Part shown: positions 28,029 to 38,025 of the stretch, one piece after another | Layout: every line of letters starts with the position of its first letter | Position numbering within the stretch: position 1 is the stretch's first letter | DNA from: Bacteroidales bacterium | Lineage (GTDB): Bacteria; Bacteroidota; Bacteroidia; Bacteroidales; F082 | Direction: 5' to 3' | Assembly: GCA_019454985.1 (NCBI GenBank) | Contig: JACFNF010000006.1 | Span: forward strand, 88,032 to 152,031 | Length of the DNA stretch: 64,000 nucleotides | The notes under the pieces: generated by a model | What the model saw: the letters and a program-made list of their open reading frames with translations, nothing else | Database searches by the model: none | What the model was told of the DNA's origin: nothing | Position numbers and translations under genes: made by a program

Positions 28029-30494
28029 ATGAGGCAGTTATCCGAGCTTAAGGAAGGCGAAAAGGGGATTATCCTAAAAGTGAAAGGCCGTGGTGCTTTC
28101 CGCAAAAGGATTATCGAGATGGGATTTGTGCCCGGGAAACAGGTAATTGTTGTGAAGCATGCTCCGCTGGGCGACCCGATAGAGTACAATGTGATGGGGT
28201 ATGCGGTCTCGCTGCGAAAAAGTGAAGCCGCATTGATTGAAGTGCTTTCGGAAGACGAGAAAACCACTAACGCAGGAGGAGGTTTCCATGGCGTACAGGC
28301 GCTTGAGCAAGCGCTCCAGCTTCGGCCGATAACTGATCGAAAGGTAATTTCTGTGGCTCTTGTGGGCAACCCTAACTCGGGGAAGACAAGCATCTTCAAC
28401 GTAGCATCCAACTCACGCGAGAGGGTAGCCAATTATAGCGGCGTTACCGTGGAAGCCAAATCGGCCCTGTTTAGTCATGGCGGCTATACCTTCAGGCTCA
28501 CCGACTTGCCCGGAACGTATAGCATCACCAGCTACTCGCCCGAAGAGGTTTTTGTGCGCAACTTCATCTTTAACGAACTGCCTGATGTTGTACTGAATGT
28601 AGTGGATGGCTCCAACTTAGAGCGAAACCTTTACCTTACCACCCAGCTCATTGATATGGACATCAAAGTGGTGATGGCTTTGAATATGTTCGACGAGCTG
28701 AAAAACAAAGGAGCCGAGTTTGATTACGAAAGTCTGGGAAAGCTCATTGGAATTCCCATTGTACCTACAATCGGATCAAAGGGCGAAGGCATCGAAGCCC
28801 TTTTTGACCGCATCATCAGCGTTTATGAAGACCGCGATCCCGACACCCGTCATGTTCATATCAATTATGGGCCGGAAATTGAAAGCAGCATCAAACGGAT
28901 TCAGGAAGTTCTGAAACAACCCGGCAACGAACCCATCATCAACATTGTTTCGCCTCGCTATCTGGCCATCAAGCTTTTAGAGGCCGACAAGGAAGAACGT
29001 AACCGCATTGAGGGCTGCGTCAATTTCAAAGCCATACAGCGCGTGGTGAGAGAAGAGATTGTGCGGATTGAGCGTGTGATGGCTGACGAAACCGAGACCG
29101 TCATCACGGATGCCAAATACGGCTTCATCGAAGGCGCCCTCAAAGAAACCTATCATGAAGCCATCAAAGAGAAGAAAAATAAAAGTCGCCGGATTGATGG
29201 CATTCTCACCAATCAGTACCTGAGCTATCCTATCTTCCTCTTAGTCATTTGGGCTATCTTTCAGGCAACCTTTATCCTTGGCGACTATCCCATGCAGTGG
29301 ATTGAGCAGTTTGTCGAATGGATTTCGGTAATAATCGGACAATATATTCCCGAAGGCATTTTGCATGATATGCTCATTGACGGGGTGATTGGCGGTGTGG
29401 GCGGAGTGATCGTTTTTCTGCCCAATATCCTGATTTTATTTTTCTTCCTGAGCTTGCTGGAAACTACCGGATATATGGCCCGTGTGGCGTTCATCGTGGA
29501 CAAGCTAATGCACAAAATCGGGCTTCACGGCCGATCGTTTATCCCGCTGCTTATGGGATTCGGATGTAATGTTCCGGCGATCATGGCCACACGGACCATC
29601 GAAAATAAAAGCGACCGTCTCATTACAATGATGATTATCCCGTTTATGTCGTGCAGTGCCCGCTATCCGGTTTATATATTGATTATCAGCGCCTTTTTCC
29701 CACAATACGGAGGAACGTTGCTTTTTGGGATTTACCTCATGGGCATTATTTTTGCAGCCCTGCTGGCGTTTATATTTAAAAAAGTTCTTTTCCGCGCCGA
29801 AGAAATGCCTTTTGTGATGGAACTTCCCCCCTATCGTATGCCCACTACGAAGGCTATCTTGAGACAAACCTGGTTCAAAGGCCAGCAATATCTGCGAAAG
29901 ATGGGGACCATCATTCTGCTGGCATCCATCATCGTCTGGTCGCTCGGATATTTTCCCAGAGGGGGTCATATTGACCAACGAATTGACAATGAAATTGCCA
30001 TTTTAAAACAATCACAACCCGATATTGATCTTGAACAATTTGAACTGAAAAGACAGCAGGAAAAGCAGGAATACTCTTTCATCGGGAGGATTGGGCATTT
30101 TATCGAACCGGCCATTGCGCCCTTAGGTTTCGACTGGAAAATGGGTGTGAGCCTGCTGGCCGGTTCGGCTGCCAAGGAAATTGTCATCTCAACGATGGGC
30201 GTGCTTTACCAGTCGAACCCCGAGAAGGATGGTTCGGAGAGTTTAGTTAAAAAACTCCAGGAAAGTCGGTATGAGACCGGACCAAAAGCAGGTCAAAAAG
30301 TGATGCGTCCATTGGTAGCACTAAGTTTCATCGTTTTTGTGCTGATTTATTTTCCATGTATAGCAGTTTTTGCTGCCATCAAAAAGGAATCGGGCCGATG
30401 GAAATGGCCATTATTCACCTCACTGTACACCACTCTTCTGGCCTGGGTTGTTTCGTTTCTGATTTACCAGGCTGGAAGCATGATGGGTTTTTAG
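28029..30494 (+). CDS. feoB: FeoA-FeoB fusion, ferrous iron transporter
   Basis: The 821-residue protein begins with a FeoA-like SH3 domain (about 1-75, LSELKEGEKGIILKVKGRG). A linker follows, then the FeoB G domain with G1 GNPNSGKT (113-120), G2 region NYSGVTVE and G3 DLPG (159-162). The membrane part (about 395-821) includes LLMGFGCNVPAIMATRTIE and PFMSCSARYPVYILI, the two gate-like Cys motifs of FeoB. FeoB imports Fe2+ across the inner membrane. Fusion to FeoA is common in Bacteroidota. Fe supply fits the hydrogenase and ferritin-like genes nearby. Confidence 0.97.
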   Translation: MRQLSELKEGEKGIILKVKGRGAFRKRIIEMGFVPGKQVIVVKHAPLGDPIEYNVMGYAVSLRKSEAALIEVLSEDEKTTNAGGGFHGVQALEQALQLRPITDRKVISVALVGNPNSGKTSIFNVASNSRERVANYSGVTVEAKSALFSHGGYTFRLTDLPGTYSITSYSPEEVFVRNFIFNELPDVVLNVVDGSNLERNLYLTTQLIDMDIKVVMALNMFDELKNKGAEFDYESLGKLIGIPIVPTIGSKGEGIEALFDRIISVYEDRDPDTRHVHINYGPEIESSIKRIQEVLKQPGNEPIINIVSPRYLAIKLLEADKEERNRIEGCVNFKAIQRVVREEIVRIERVMADETETVITDAKYGFIEGALKETYHEAIKEKKNKSRRIDGILTNQYLSYPIFLLVIWAIFQATFILGDYPMQWIEQFVEWISVIIGQYIPEGILHDMLIDGVIGGVGGVIVFLPNILILFFFLSLLETTGYMARVAFIVDKLMHKIGLHGRSFIPLLMGFGCNVPAIMATRTIENKSDRLITMMIIPFMSCSARYPVYILIISAFFPQYGGTLLFGIYLMGIIFAALLAFIFKKVLFRAEEMPFVMELPPYRMPTTKAILRQTWFKGQQYLRKMGTIILLASIIVWSLGYFPRGGHIDQRIDNEIAILKQSQPDIDLEQFELKRQQEKQEYSFIGRIGHFIEPAIAPLGFDWKMGVSLLAGSAAKEIVISTMGVLYQSNPEKDGSESLVKKLQESRYETGPKAGQKVMRPLVALSFIVFVLIYFPCIAVFAAIKKESGRWKWPLFTSLYTTLLAWVVSFLIYQAGSMMGF

Positions 30495-30586
30495 TAAAAA
30501 CTGTTTTTTTCGAATTCGCTGACTTTTTCCTATCTTTACCGCGTCGTATGACTCTTTGAACAAACAGATACGGCAGCGAAAGCCTT

Positions 30587-30937
30587 ATGAAAGTTATAGA
30601 CGAAACTTCTTTTAAAGAAACATTCCAATATTTCGACAAGTCTATTGTACTGGAAATCATTGATTTATTTATAGCCGAGTACCCTGGACGCATTGCCTCA
30701 ATCAAAAATGATATAGCCAATCGGAATTTTGACGGTCTCAAATTCAATGCCCACAGTATCAAAGGGGTAATAGCCAACTTCTTTGCCAGCGAACCTCACC
30801 AATATGCTCGCGAATTAGAGAATAAAGGAGCTACCAAAGATGGAAGCGGATTAGAAGAATTAGTATTACAACTTGACCAGTCTTGCCTCCAACTCATTGA
30901 AGACCTGAAACAAATGAAAGAACAATTCAAGGAATAA
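30587..30937 (+). CDS. Stand-alone Hpt (histidine phosphotransfer) domain protein
   Basis: The 116-residue all-helical protein has phospho-acceptor His56 in NAHSIKG, the usual Hpt motif (AHxLKG), with a conserved downstream pattern. It has no other domain. It can shuttle phosphate between hybrid kinases and receivers. Neither hybrid kinase in this window has its own Hpt domain, so it is a candidate partner, though it is about 5 kb from their operon. A TATCTTTA box at 30531-30538 may be its promoter -7 element. Confidence 0.85.
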   Translation: MKVIDETSFKETFQYFDKSIVLEIIDLFIAEYPGRIASIKNDIANRNFDGLKFNAHSIKGVIANFFASEPHQYARELENKGATKDGSGLEELVLQLDQSCLQLIEDLKQMKEQFKE

Positions 30938-30996
30938 GCTGATAACCTGTCGTAACATTTTTTTCGAAAATAATGGTTGGCGAGGAAGAACAAAAT

Positions 30997-31029
30997 AAAA
31001 AGGGGCTGTCCAATGGGCAGCCCCTTTTT
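30997..31029. terminator. Bidirectional rho-independent terminator
   Basis: A 7-bp GC-rich stem (31002-31008 with 31018-31024) flanked by A5 and T5. It sits between the Hpt gene (end 30937, +) and the TonB receptor (end 31051, -). Confidence 0.88.
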
Positions 31030-31050
31030 ATTTAGAAAGGTTTCTTCGGA

Positions 31051-34000
31051 TCAGAAGTTGAATCTCAGTCCCAGAAGCATTCCCCAGGTACTGCCGATGG
31101 TTTGATCGTTGAAGTAAGTAGCATTCTTCTGGAAAGTTTCGATATTGGCGGCGTTGAGCGAGAACTGCGGAGCGCCTGCATCGTTCACCCCTTCATATTT
31201 CAAAGGCTGATACACGCGATAGCTGTTCGACAAGCCATGACGCTTATACAGGCCCCATTTTGAGTTCAACAGGTTGCCCACATTGATCACGTCTAAGCTG
31301 ATCTGGAATCCATAAGTATTACCGGAGCTCAAATAGATATCCTTCACAACTTTCAGGTCGAACTGGTTTCTCCAGGGTTGGAGCACACCAAAACGTTCGG
31401 CATACTCGCCTTTATGTGCGCTCAGGTAATCATCGGAGTTCACATAATCCATGAAGGCTTTCGACTGATCAGCGGCAGTCATACCATTTTTGTCAATGAA
31501 AATGATTTCAGAAGCATCTTTCGGGATGTACATCAAATCACTGGTAGCTCCATCGCCATTCATATCATTCGGATAAGCATAGGAAGCTCTGCCCTGATTT
31601 GCACCAGTATAATAGAGCGAGAAGGTGGTTCCCAGCGTCTTATTGTCGCTTACGCGATAAGATACCATACCAACAACACGGTGAGGAACCGAGAAATCGG
31701 AATAGCTGAGTGAAGGAGTATTCAGGTTTCCAACCTCAAGGTTACTGGTCCATGCCGAAGCAGCGTTAGAGCCCGGATTAGAAGTAACATCTTTAGAAAT
31801 ATTATAAGTATAGGCCAACATTCCCGAGAGTCCGCCTGAGAAGTTTTTAGTCAACTGCGAAGTAAAGAAGAACTGATAACCTTGATTGGTGTTATCGAGA
31901 ATCATGACGTTACCCAGGTCGGAATTGTTGGTCTTTTTGGTCCAGCGCGGTCTGTTGTCGGCTCCTGTGAAAGCAGTCTGAGCTTCGGGCAGATTAATAT
32001 TTTGCTGCAATACAGCGTTCACGTCTTTAGAATAAAGCATCTCTAAAGTGAGCACCGAAGTCCAGGGCAGTTTAATATCGGTTGCAATATTGGTTCTCCA
32101 TACCTGTGGCATTTTGAAGTCTTTCGAAACTTCGGCAAGAGTTGATCCTTTGGGCAAGGTGGCGCTCATTGTGCTTGGAAAGAGGTTAGGATATTTGGCA
32201 ATCTGAGCATCCCAGTTTGGATCGAACCTGAAATCGTCGGGCAGGTTGTCGCCAACCATACCTAACTCAGGGCTCTGAACGGTTCCGGAAGCGGTCGGCT
32301 GGTTGGTAAACCATACAAATGGCAATAGTCCGGTGAACAAGCCTGTTCCACCACGAACCTGCAGAGAGCGGTCGCCGTTTACATCCCAGTTAAATCCAAC
32401 TCGCGGATTGATCATGATTTGCGGGTCGGGCCAGGTGGCCACGTTCATCTTATACCCGTTCATCTCAGGCAAATCATCAATTGCCGGGTTGTTAACTAAT
32501 TTGTTGTGATACATCGGCAGCTCGATTCTGAGGCCGTAAGTGAGTTTAAACTGAGGATTCACTGTCCATTGATCCTGGGCGTATAGGCTTCCAAGACCGA
32601 AGCTCATCTCAACACCTTTGATAGGCTGACCATTGTAGCCATAAGTGATGCCAAAAGCAGTTGGTTTCTGGTTGGTCATGAAGTCTTCCATTGAAGCAAA
32701 ACGATAGTAGCTCGTTCCTTCACGGATATAGGAATTGTTTACATAAATATTGTCATAAGCCAGACCTCCGGTGATCACGTGGTTGTTCCACGAATAGGTA
32801 AGGTTGTTGGAGATGGAGAAGGTGTTGTTGAGCACCTGATTGTTCCAGGAAAAGAGTTCATATCCGAAGACCATATAGCGGTCGCCGTCTTTATAGATTT
32901 CCACAAAGGGGAATGGTGCGCTATTACTGGTTCTTTTCGGATCCTGGGTAGCTGTGTAGGAAACGAGGATACGGTTGGTGAGTTTTGGGCTGAAGATACT
33001 GTTCAACTCAGCCGAAAAAGCATCAATATTGTTCTCATTTCCATAAAAAGAATTCGAGAATGCAATAGATTTATCCGAGATGCGCGAGGTGTTGCCGCGT
33101 GGAACGTTTGGCGGTCCGCTCGTGGCATTTGTAAGGCTCATACTCTTGTTTCTGAGCATATTATAGCGAACCGAGAATTTGTGTTTCTGGTTGATGTTCC
33201 AGTCAATTTTAGCAAGAACTTTGTAGTTTTCCGACGGGAATGCTTTGAAATTCATATAATCGCCCGGGTCGTATCCATAGGTACTCATCAAGAAATTTTT
33301 CATTGCCTGAAGATCGCTTTTTGTGGTACGCGAGATAAATTTTTCGTTGTTGGCAACACCGTCATCACTGGGCTCCCAGGAGTTTGTCGGGCTGACTTCC
33401 TTTTCATATTCGCCATTCACGAAAAAGAACAGACGGTCTTTGATGATTGGACCTCCCAAAGTGAAGCCATAGAGCGATGAGCTTTTGCTGTTCACATTGG
33501 TCATCACGAAGTCGTCCACCAAATTTCCGGTGAAAGAGGTTGGTCTTTGATAGGTATAAGCACTACCGGTAAATTTGTTGGTACCGCTTTTGGTTACGGC
33601 AGCAATGCTGGCGCCGGTAAACTGCGACAGGCGCACGTCGTAAGGCGCAATGTTTACCGACACTTCTTCAATGGCATCGAGTGAGATGGGCTGAGCCGAG
33701 CCACCGGGCATAGCACTGCTCGACAAACCAAAGTTGTTGTTGAAGGCAGCTCCGTCAATGGTAACAGTATTATAGCGACCATCGCGTCCGGCAAACGAGC
33801 TTCCGTTGGCCTGAGGGGTGAGACGTGTAAAATCGGTGATACTTCGGTTGATGGTAGGCAACGACCTGAGTTCACGCGACTTAACGTTGATAGATGCGCC
33901 GGTTCGTTCGCTGTTCAGAATCGGGTTCTGGCTAGCAGTGACCACGATTTCGCCAAGCGAGAAGGTTTCTTCCTTCATGACGACATTCAGCACATAGGTT

Positions 34001-34299
34001 TCACCTAAGTCGAGTGCGATATCGTTTGTTACCGACTTAGCATAGCCTACAAACGACACTTCCACTTTGTAAGGCCCGCCAACACGCATACCATTGATCC
34101 TGAAATGGCCATTGGCATTGGTAATGGTTCCGTAAGTGGTTCCCGATGGCGTGTGAACTGCCACCACAGCAGCTCCGGCAATCGGACCTTCCTTGTCGGT
34201 AACACGCCCGCTCATACTGGACGTAGTCACCTGAGCCTGCATAACAATGGCGAACATCACAAACAAAGTCGCCATCATGAATTTAAGCTTGTGCAACAT
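31051..34299 (-). CDS. Oar-like TonB-dependent outer-membrane receptor
   Basis: The 1082-residue protein has a signal peptide ending near QAQ. A carboxypeptidase-regulatory-like domain spans about 28-110 (SGRVTDKEGPIAGAAVVAVH), and then come a plug (EIVVTASQNPILNSERTGAS, with TIDGAAFNNNFG) and a long beta-barrel ending LLGLRFNF. Proteins with this N-terminal layout are Oar-like receptors, some tied to peptide or protein uptake. No SusD partner follows, so it is not a classical Sus pair. It is monocistronic, with a TATTTTTG promoter box upstream. The substrate is unknown. Confidence 0.92.
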   Translation of the reverse strand: MLHKLKFMMATLFVMFAIVMQAQVTTSSMSGRVTDKEGPIAGAAVVAVHTPSGTTYGTITNANGHFRINGMRVGGPYKVEVSFVGYAKSVTNDIALDLGETYVLNVVMKEETFSLGEIVVTASQNPILNSERTGASINVKSRELRSLPTINRSITDFTRLTPQANGSSFAGRDGRYNTVTIDGAAFNNNFGLSSSAMPGGSAQPISLDAIEEVSVNIAPYDVRLSQFTGASIAAVTKSGTNKFTGSAYTYQRPTSFTGNLVDDFVMTNVNSKSSSLYGFTLGGPIIKDRLFFFVNGEYEKEVSPTNSWEPSDDGVANNEKFISRTTKSDLQAMKNFLMSTYGYDPGDYMNFKAFPSENYKVLAKIDWNINQKHKFSVRYNMLRNKSMSLTNATSGPPNVPRGNTSRISDKSIAFSNSFYGNENNIDAFSAELNSIFSPKLTNRILVSYTATQDPKRTSNSAPFPFVEIYKDGDRYMVFGYELFSWNNQVLNNTFSISNNLTYSWNNHVITGGLAYDNIYVNNSYIREGTSYYRFASMEDFMTNQKPTAFGITYGYNGQPIKGVEMSFGLGSLYAQDQWTVNPQFKLTYGLRIELPMYHNKLVNNPAIDDLPEMNGYKMNVATWPDPQIMINPRVGFNWDVNGDRSLQVRGGTGLFTGLLPFVWFTNQPTASGTVQSPELGMVGDNLPDDFRFDPNWDAQIAKYPNLFPSTMSATLPKGSTLAEVSKDFKMPQVWRTNIATDIKLPWTSVLTLEMLYSKDVNAVLQQNINLPEAQTAFTGADNRPRWTKKTNNSDLGNVMILDNTNQGYQFFFTSQLTKNFSGGLSGMLAYTYNISKDVTSNPGSNAASAWTSNLEVGNLNTPSLSYSDFSVPHRVVGMVSYRVSDNKTLGTTFSLYYTGANQGRASYAYPNDMNGDGATSDLMYIPKDASEIIFIDKNGMTAADQSKAFMDYVNSDDYLSAHKGEYAERFGVLQPWRNQFDLKVVKDIYLSSGNTYGFQISLDVINVGNLLNSKWGLYKRHGLSNSYRVYQPLKYEGVNDAGAPQFSLNAANIETFQKNATYFNDQTIGSTWGMLLGLRFNF

Positions 34300-34349
34300 A
34301 ATGTATAGGTTTAGTGAATAATGAAATGGTTTTAGGTTATGAATAAAAA

Positions 34350-34380
34350 CAAAAATATAACAAATGATAAAGCGTGCAAT
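34350..34380 (-). promoter_or_regulatory. Candidate promoter of TonB receptor
   Basis: Minus strand ATTG (complement of 34377-34380), 19 nt, TATTTTTG (complement of 34350-34357). The -7 box is perfect and the -33 box has one mismatch. It ends about 50 bp before the ATG at 34299. Confidence 0.6.
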
Positions 34381-34552
34381 TTTTTTTATCCACTATATAT
34401 TCACAATTTGAGATACTTTTTGTGAATAACGTTCTATGGTTATTGCTACCATAACCCGATGATTGAGCGAAGCATCCTCTTTTGGAATGCGCAAAAATGA
34501 TTCAACAATTATGAAATGACCACTGTTCTATAAAAAAATCTCGCCAAAAAGA

Positions 34553-34912
34553 TCAATCAAAGTCGCGTTGATTCATTTTTTTCGTTTCCACATGGATTCT
34601 GAGTAGTTCTTCGGCCAGTATCGGAAAGATTTTGCCCTGCACATCCGGAGCGATGCCAATCCATGCCTGATCTTCGATCATTTCGTTAAGCCAGTGAATC
34701 CACTCCTTCAGTTCCATTTGTATTGCGGTATAGCCCTCCCACTCCGCAACGGCAGCCGTGGCTGCATCGTTTTCGTTGTCCCAAACTGCAAGATAGGAAC
34801 GAAAGTCGTCCGACTCTACCATTGCAAACATGCCATCCATTGCCTGCAAAAGCCACACACCATCGTTTTCTACACTTTTTGCAATAAAACGTTCAAAAAG
34901 ATTCTGTTCCAT
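34553..34912 (-). CDS. DUF2750-like small protein
   Basis: The protein is 119 residues from the ATG at 34912; an in-frame TTG lies three codons upstream. It has Trp-rich motifs (VWLLQAMDGMFAM, VWDNENDAATAAVAEWEG, WIHWLNEMIEDQAWIGIAPD) like DUF2750 family proteins, which are uncharacterised. It lies 26 bp after the ABC-F gene on the same strand and may be co-transcribed with it. Function unknown. Confidence 0.6.
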   Translation of the reverse strand: MEQNLFERFIAKSVENDGVWLLQAMDGMFAMVESDDFRSYLAVWDNENDAATAAVAEWEGYTAIQMELKEWIHWLNEMIEDQAWIGIAPDVQGKIFPILAEELLRIHVETKKMNQRDFD

Positions 34913-34938
34913 ATTGTCCAAATTTTAAGTTGGGAGAG

Positions 34939-36837
34939 TTATTTTTCAATTTCATCGAGTTCGAGCCACCTTTCCATGCGTTGTTCCAATTCCCGATCAA
35001 TCTCGCCAATGCGTTCCGAAATCTGAGCTAAGCACTGGTAATCAGTCACATTACCCTGAAGTTGGGCTGTCAGTTCATTTTTTTCGTGTTCGAGGGTTAA
35101 TATTTCAGTTTCAACCTGCTCGTATTCTTTTTGTTCTTTGTAGGTTCGTTTGATTTTTCTGGCAGGCTGTCCTTCGGATTTTTGCTGGACTTGACTTTTC
35201 TCCGCAGGCATGGCGATAGCTTTCTCTTCTCTGGTTTTGTTTTCAACAAACTCACGATATTCGCTGTAATTGCCGGTAAACCCACGCACTTCGCCACCGC
35301 CCTCAAACACAAACAGTTGATCCACTACCTGATCCATGAAATATCTGTCGTGCGAAACGATGAGCAGACAGCCTTTGTATTCGCCGATAAAATCTTCCAT
35401 CGCCTGCAAGGTGATTAGATCAAGGTCGTTGGTTGGCTCGTCGAGGATAAGGAAGTTGGGATTTTTGATGAGGACGGTGAGCAGGTAAAGCCGGCGTTTT
35501 TCACCACCGCTGAGCAGATAAACAGGCTGGTTTTGCATGGCTGGAGGAAACATGAAACGGCTGAGCCATTGCGAAGCGGTGGCCGTGTTTCCGTTGCCGG
35601 AAGGGATAATTTCGGCAATTTCCTTAACCACATCTATCACTCTCTTGCTCTCGTCGAAACGAATTCCGGACTGGGTATAATAGCCAAACACGATGGTATC
35701 GCCACTGATCACCCGGCCTTTATCGGGTAATAGATCGCCCGTAATGAGATTGAGGAAAGTGGTTTTCCCAACGCCATTATCGCCCACCACCCCGATACGC
35801 TCACCTTTGGTGAAAGTATAGTCGAAGCCATTCAGGATGGGGACATTGCCAAATGATTTATGTATATTCCGCATTTCCAGCACCTTGCTACCAATACGTT
35901 GTGTACCGACATCTAATTGTATTTGCTGCTGATTGCGACGCTGGGCAGCTTTCTCTTTCAGCTCGTAATAGGCGGCAATTCGGCTTTTCGATTTGGTAGT
36001 CCGAGCCTGTGGCATCCTGCGCATCCATTCGGTTTCGGTTTTAAGAAGCTGCCCTGCTTTTTGTATTTCAGCGGCAATGGCAGCTTCGCGCTCCGTACTT
36101 TTTTGAACGTAATAAGAGAAATTTCCCTTGTGCAAATAGAGTTTCCCGAGAAAAAGTTCTAAGATATTGTTACAAACCCGATCTAAAAAGTAACGGTCGT
36201 GCGTGACCATCAACAAGGTGATATTGGATTGTTTCAGGTATTTTTCGAGCCATTCGATCATGGGAATGTCGAGGTGGTTTGTCGGCTCATCGAGCAACAG
36301 CAGGTCGGGCTGATCTACTAACAACATGGCCAGCGAAAGGCGTTTCACCTGTCCGCCCGAGAGGCTGCCGATGGTTTGATTTAGATTAGTGATACCAAAA
36401 CGCGTGAGCATTTCCACCAACCGGCGGTCGTAGTTCCAGGCATGAAGGGCTTCCATGCGGGTGGTGACTTCGGCCAATTGTTTTGACAACAACGGATCAT
36501 CGTGGTTTTCGCCCGATTGACTGGTCAATCGTTCATACAGCTTTACACATTGCTGCACTTCATTGTGTTCGCTTTTGATCAGTTCGTCAATGGTGAGACT
36601 TTTCGGGAAATCAGGTTCTTGTTCCAAATAGCCCACGCGAATTCCTTCGGCATAGGTGATGCTGCCTCCATCGGGCTCCTCCTTTCCGGTGAGCATCCTC
36701 ATCAGAGTGGTTTTTCCGGCGCCATTGATGGCAATAAAGGCCGTTTTGTCGCCTTTACCAATCCCAAAGCCCAGATTGCTGAAAAGCACTTTATCGCCAA
36801 AACTTTTCGAGAGATTTTCAACCGAAAGATAGTTCAT
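34939..36837 (-). CDS. ABC-F family ATPase (Uup-like)
   Basis: From the ATG at 36837 (MNYLSVENLSKSFGDKVLF) the protein is 632 residues. The frame extends 54 codons further, but that part is not conserved in character. It has two ABC domains with Walker A NGAGKTTL and GDNGVGKTT, signatures LSGGQ and LSGGE, and Walker B LLLLDEPTNHLD and FLILDEPTNDLD. A linker helix and a charged C-terminal coiled coil (YKEQKEYEQVETEILTLEHE) resemble Uup. ABC-F proteins act on ribosomes. The coiled-coil tail suggests a housekeeping role rather than a target-specific resistance factor. A TATGTTTG -7-like box (complement of 36870-36877) supports the chosen start. Confidence 0.9.
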   Translation of the reverse strand: MNYLSVENLSKSFGDKVLFSNLGFGIGKGDKTAFIAINGAGKTTLMRMLTGKEEPDGGSITYAEGIRVGYLEQEPDFPKSLTIDELIKSEHNEVQQCVKLYERLTSQSGENHDDPLLSKQLAEVTTRMEALHAWNYDRRLVEMLTRFGITNLNQTIGSLSGGQVKRLSLAMLLVDQPDLLLLDEPTNHLDIPMIEWLEKYLKQSNITLLMVTHDRYFLDRVCNNILELFLGKLYLHKGNFSYYVQKSTEREAAIAAEIQKAGQLLKTETEWMRRMPQARTTKSKSRIAAYYELKEKAAQRRNQQQIQLDVGTQRIGSKVLEMRNIHKSFGNVPILNGFDYTFTKGERIGVVGDNGVGKTTFLNLITGDLLPDKGRVISGDTIVFGYYTQSGIRFDESKRVIDVVKEIAEIIPSGNGNTATASQWLSRFMFPPAMQNQPVYLLSGGEKRRLYLLTVLIKNPNFLILDEPTNDLDLITLQAMEDFIGEYKGCLLIVSHDRYFMDQVVDQLFVFEGGGEVRGFTGNYSEYREFVENKTREEKAIAMPAEKSQVQQKSEGQPARKIKRTYKEQKEYEQVETEILTLEHEKNELTAQLQGNVTDYQCLAQISERIGEIDRELEQRMERWLELDEIEK

Positions 36838-36951
36838 CGAAGTTATGGGTTCATCATTTTTTCGTTTGGCAAACATACGCCAAAACAGGCAATGCTTCCC
36901 AGAAAAATCAAATGTATTTGACGGAGCAGTTTTTGGCAGCTCAATAAAAAA

Positions 36952-36980
36952 AATCCCGAAAGCCAAGGCATTCCGGGATT
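36952..36980 (-). terminator. Rho-independent terminator of hydrogenase operon
   Basis: Inverted repeat AATCCCG / CGGGATT (36952-36958 with 36974-36980), followed on the minus strand by a run of T. It lies 28 bp beyond the end of the DHOD-like gene at 37008. Confidence 0.85.
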
Positions 36981-37007
36981 CGCGATATAGTCCTAACAAT
37001 TTGGTTC

Positions 37008-37991
37008 TTAAAGCATTTCAAAATTCCTTTTCATATATTGGATGCGTTCAAAACCGGCGGTGGCTTCGGGATAGCTGCTGATGAGTCCGCGAAAATCGTC
37101 CACATTGGCATATCCTTTTTTCTTCATCCACTCCAACAGGCCCGTTTTGATATCTGCCAGATAAGGAATCCCATTCTGATAAAGGCTGGTAGTAAGCTGG
37201 GTTACGGTAGCGCCGGCCAGAAGTTGCTTGGCCACCCCGATCGAATAATGAATGCCGGTGCTGGCGGCCAGGTCGGCCGGAAAACCACTTGCCCTGAGAA
37301 GTGCAATCCAACGCATGGAGGTAGATTTTTCGTCGGGGCTCGAAAGAACGTTTTCGGTGACCACGCTATTTGTAGCAATGTCAATATCTGGGTTGTAGAA
37401 ACGATTGAACATTACTAATCCGTTTGCTCCTGCATCGGCAAGGCGATAGGCCATCGCCATCACATTGGTAAAAAATGGGCCAATTTTTACCGCAACAGGA
37501 ATAGTTACTTCCTTTTTCACCTGTTTTAGGATGTCAACATAGATATTTTCGATCTGTTCGGAGGTGAGATCACGGCTTATGGGGAAAATAGCGATGTTCA
37601 GCTCGAGGGCATCGGCGCCGGCATCCTGCATTTTTGCTGCAAAACGTGTCCATTCTGAGAGGCTTACACAGTTAATGCTTGCAATAATCGGAATATCAAC
37701 CGATTTTTTTGCAGCCACAATCAGTTTGAGATAATCGTCGGTATCGGGTCCTTTCGAGATTTCATGCACATATTTGGCTGCATCGGGATACCAGAAATAC
37801 ATTTCATTTTTTCTCAATTTCGCCTCGATCCGTGCGGTTATCTGTTCTTCGAAGAGCGATTTAAGCACAACGGCGCCTGCGCCGGCTCTTGCACAGGTTT
37901 TCACATTTTCGAGCGTACCGGTGAGTCGAGAGCTGCCCGCCACAAGGGGATTGCTCAGTTGAAGTCCGAGATACTGTGTTGATAAGTCCAT
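37008..37991 (-). CDS. Dihydroorotate dehydrogenase-like flavoprotein
   Basis: The 327-residue TIM-barrel protein looks like a class 1 dihydroorotate dehydrogenase: NPLVAGSSRLTGTLENV at the start, the ASINC strand, VAVKIGPFF and LADAGANGLVMFN. It belongs to a paralogous DHOD-like group. The catalytic loop that normally follows E-x-N reads ELNIAIFPIS (from residue 130), without the usual SCPN-type motif. A true role in pyrimidine synthesis is therefore doubtful. The gene is 34 bp downstream of hoxW and probably the last gene of the hydrogenase operon, ended by the terminator at 36952-36980. The substrate is unknown and a link to redox balance is inferred. Confidence 0.8.
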   Translation of the reverse strand: MDLSTQYLGLQLSNPLVAGSSRLTGTLENVKTCARAGAGAVVLKSLFEEQITARIEAKLRKNEMYFWYPDAAKYVHEISKGPDTDDYLKLIVAAKKSVDIPIIASINCVSLSEWTRFAAKMQDAGADALELNIAIFPISRDLTSEQIENIYVDILKQVKKEVTIPVAVKIGPFFTNVMAMAYRLADAGANGLVMFNRFYNPDIDIATNSVVTENVLSSPDEKSTSMRWIALLRASGFPADLAASTGIHYSIGVAKQLLAGATVTQLTTSLYQNGIPYLADIKTGLLEWMKKKGYANVDDFRGLISSYPEATAGFERIQYMKRNFEML

Positions 37992-38025
37992 GTTTTTGCG
38001 GTATTAAGATTCAATAAAATCGTTA

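Noticed and set aside
32779..33480. 233-codon plus-strand frame opposite the TonB receptor
   Set aside because: The receptor reads continuously with plug and barrel motifs on the minus strand.
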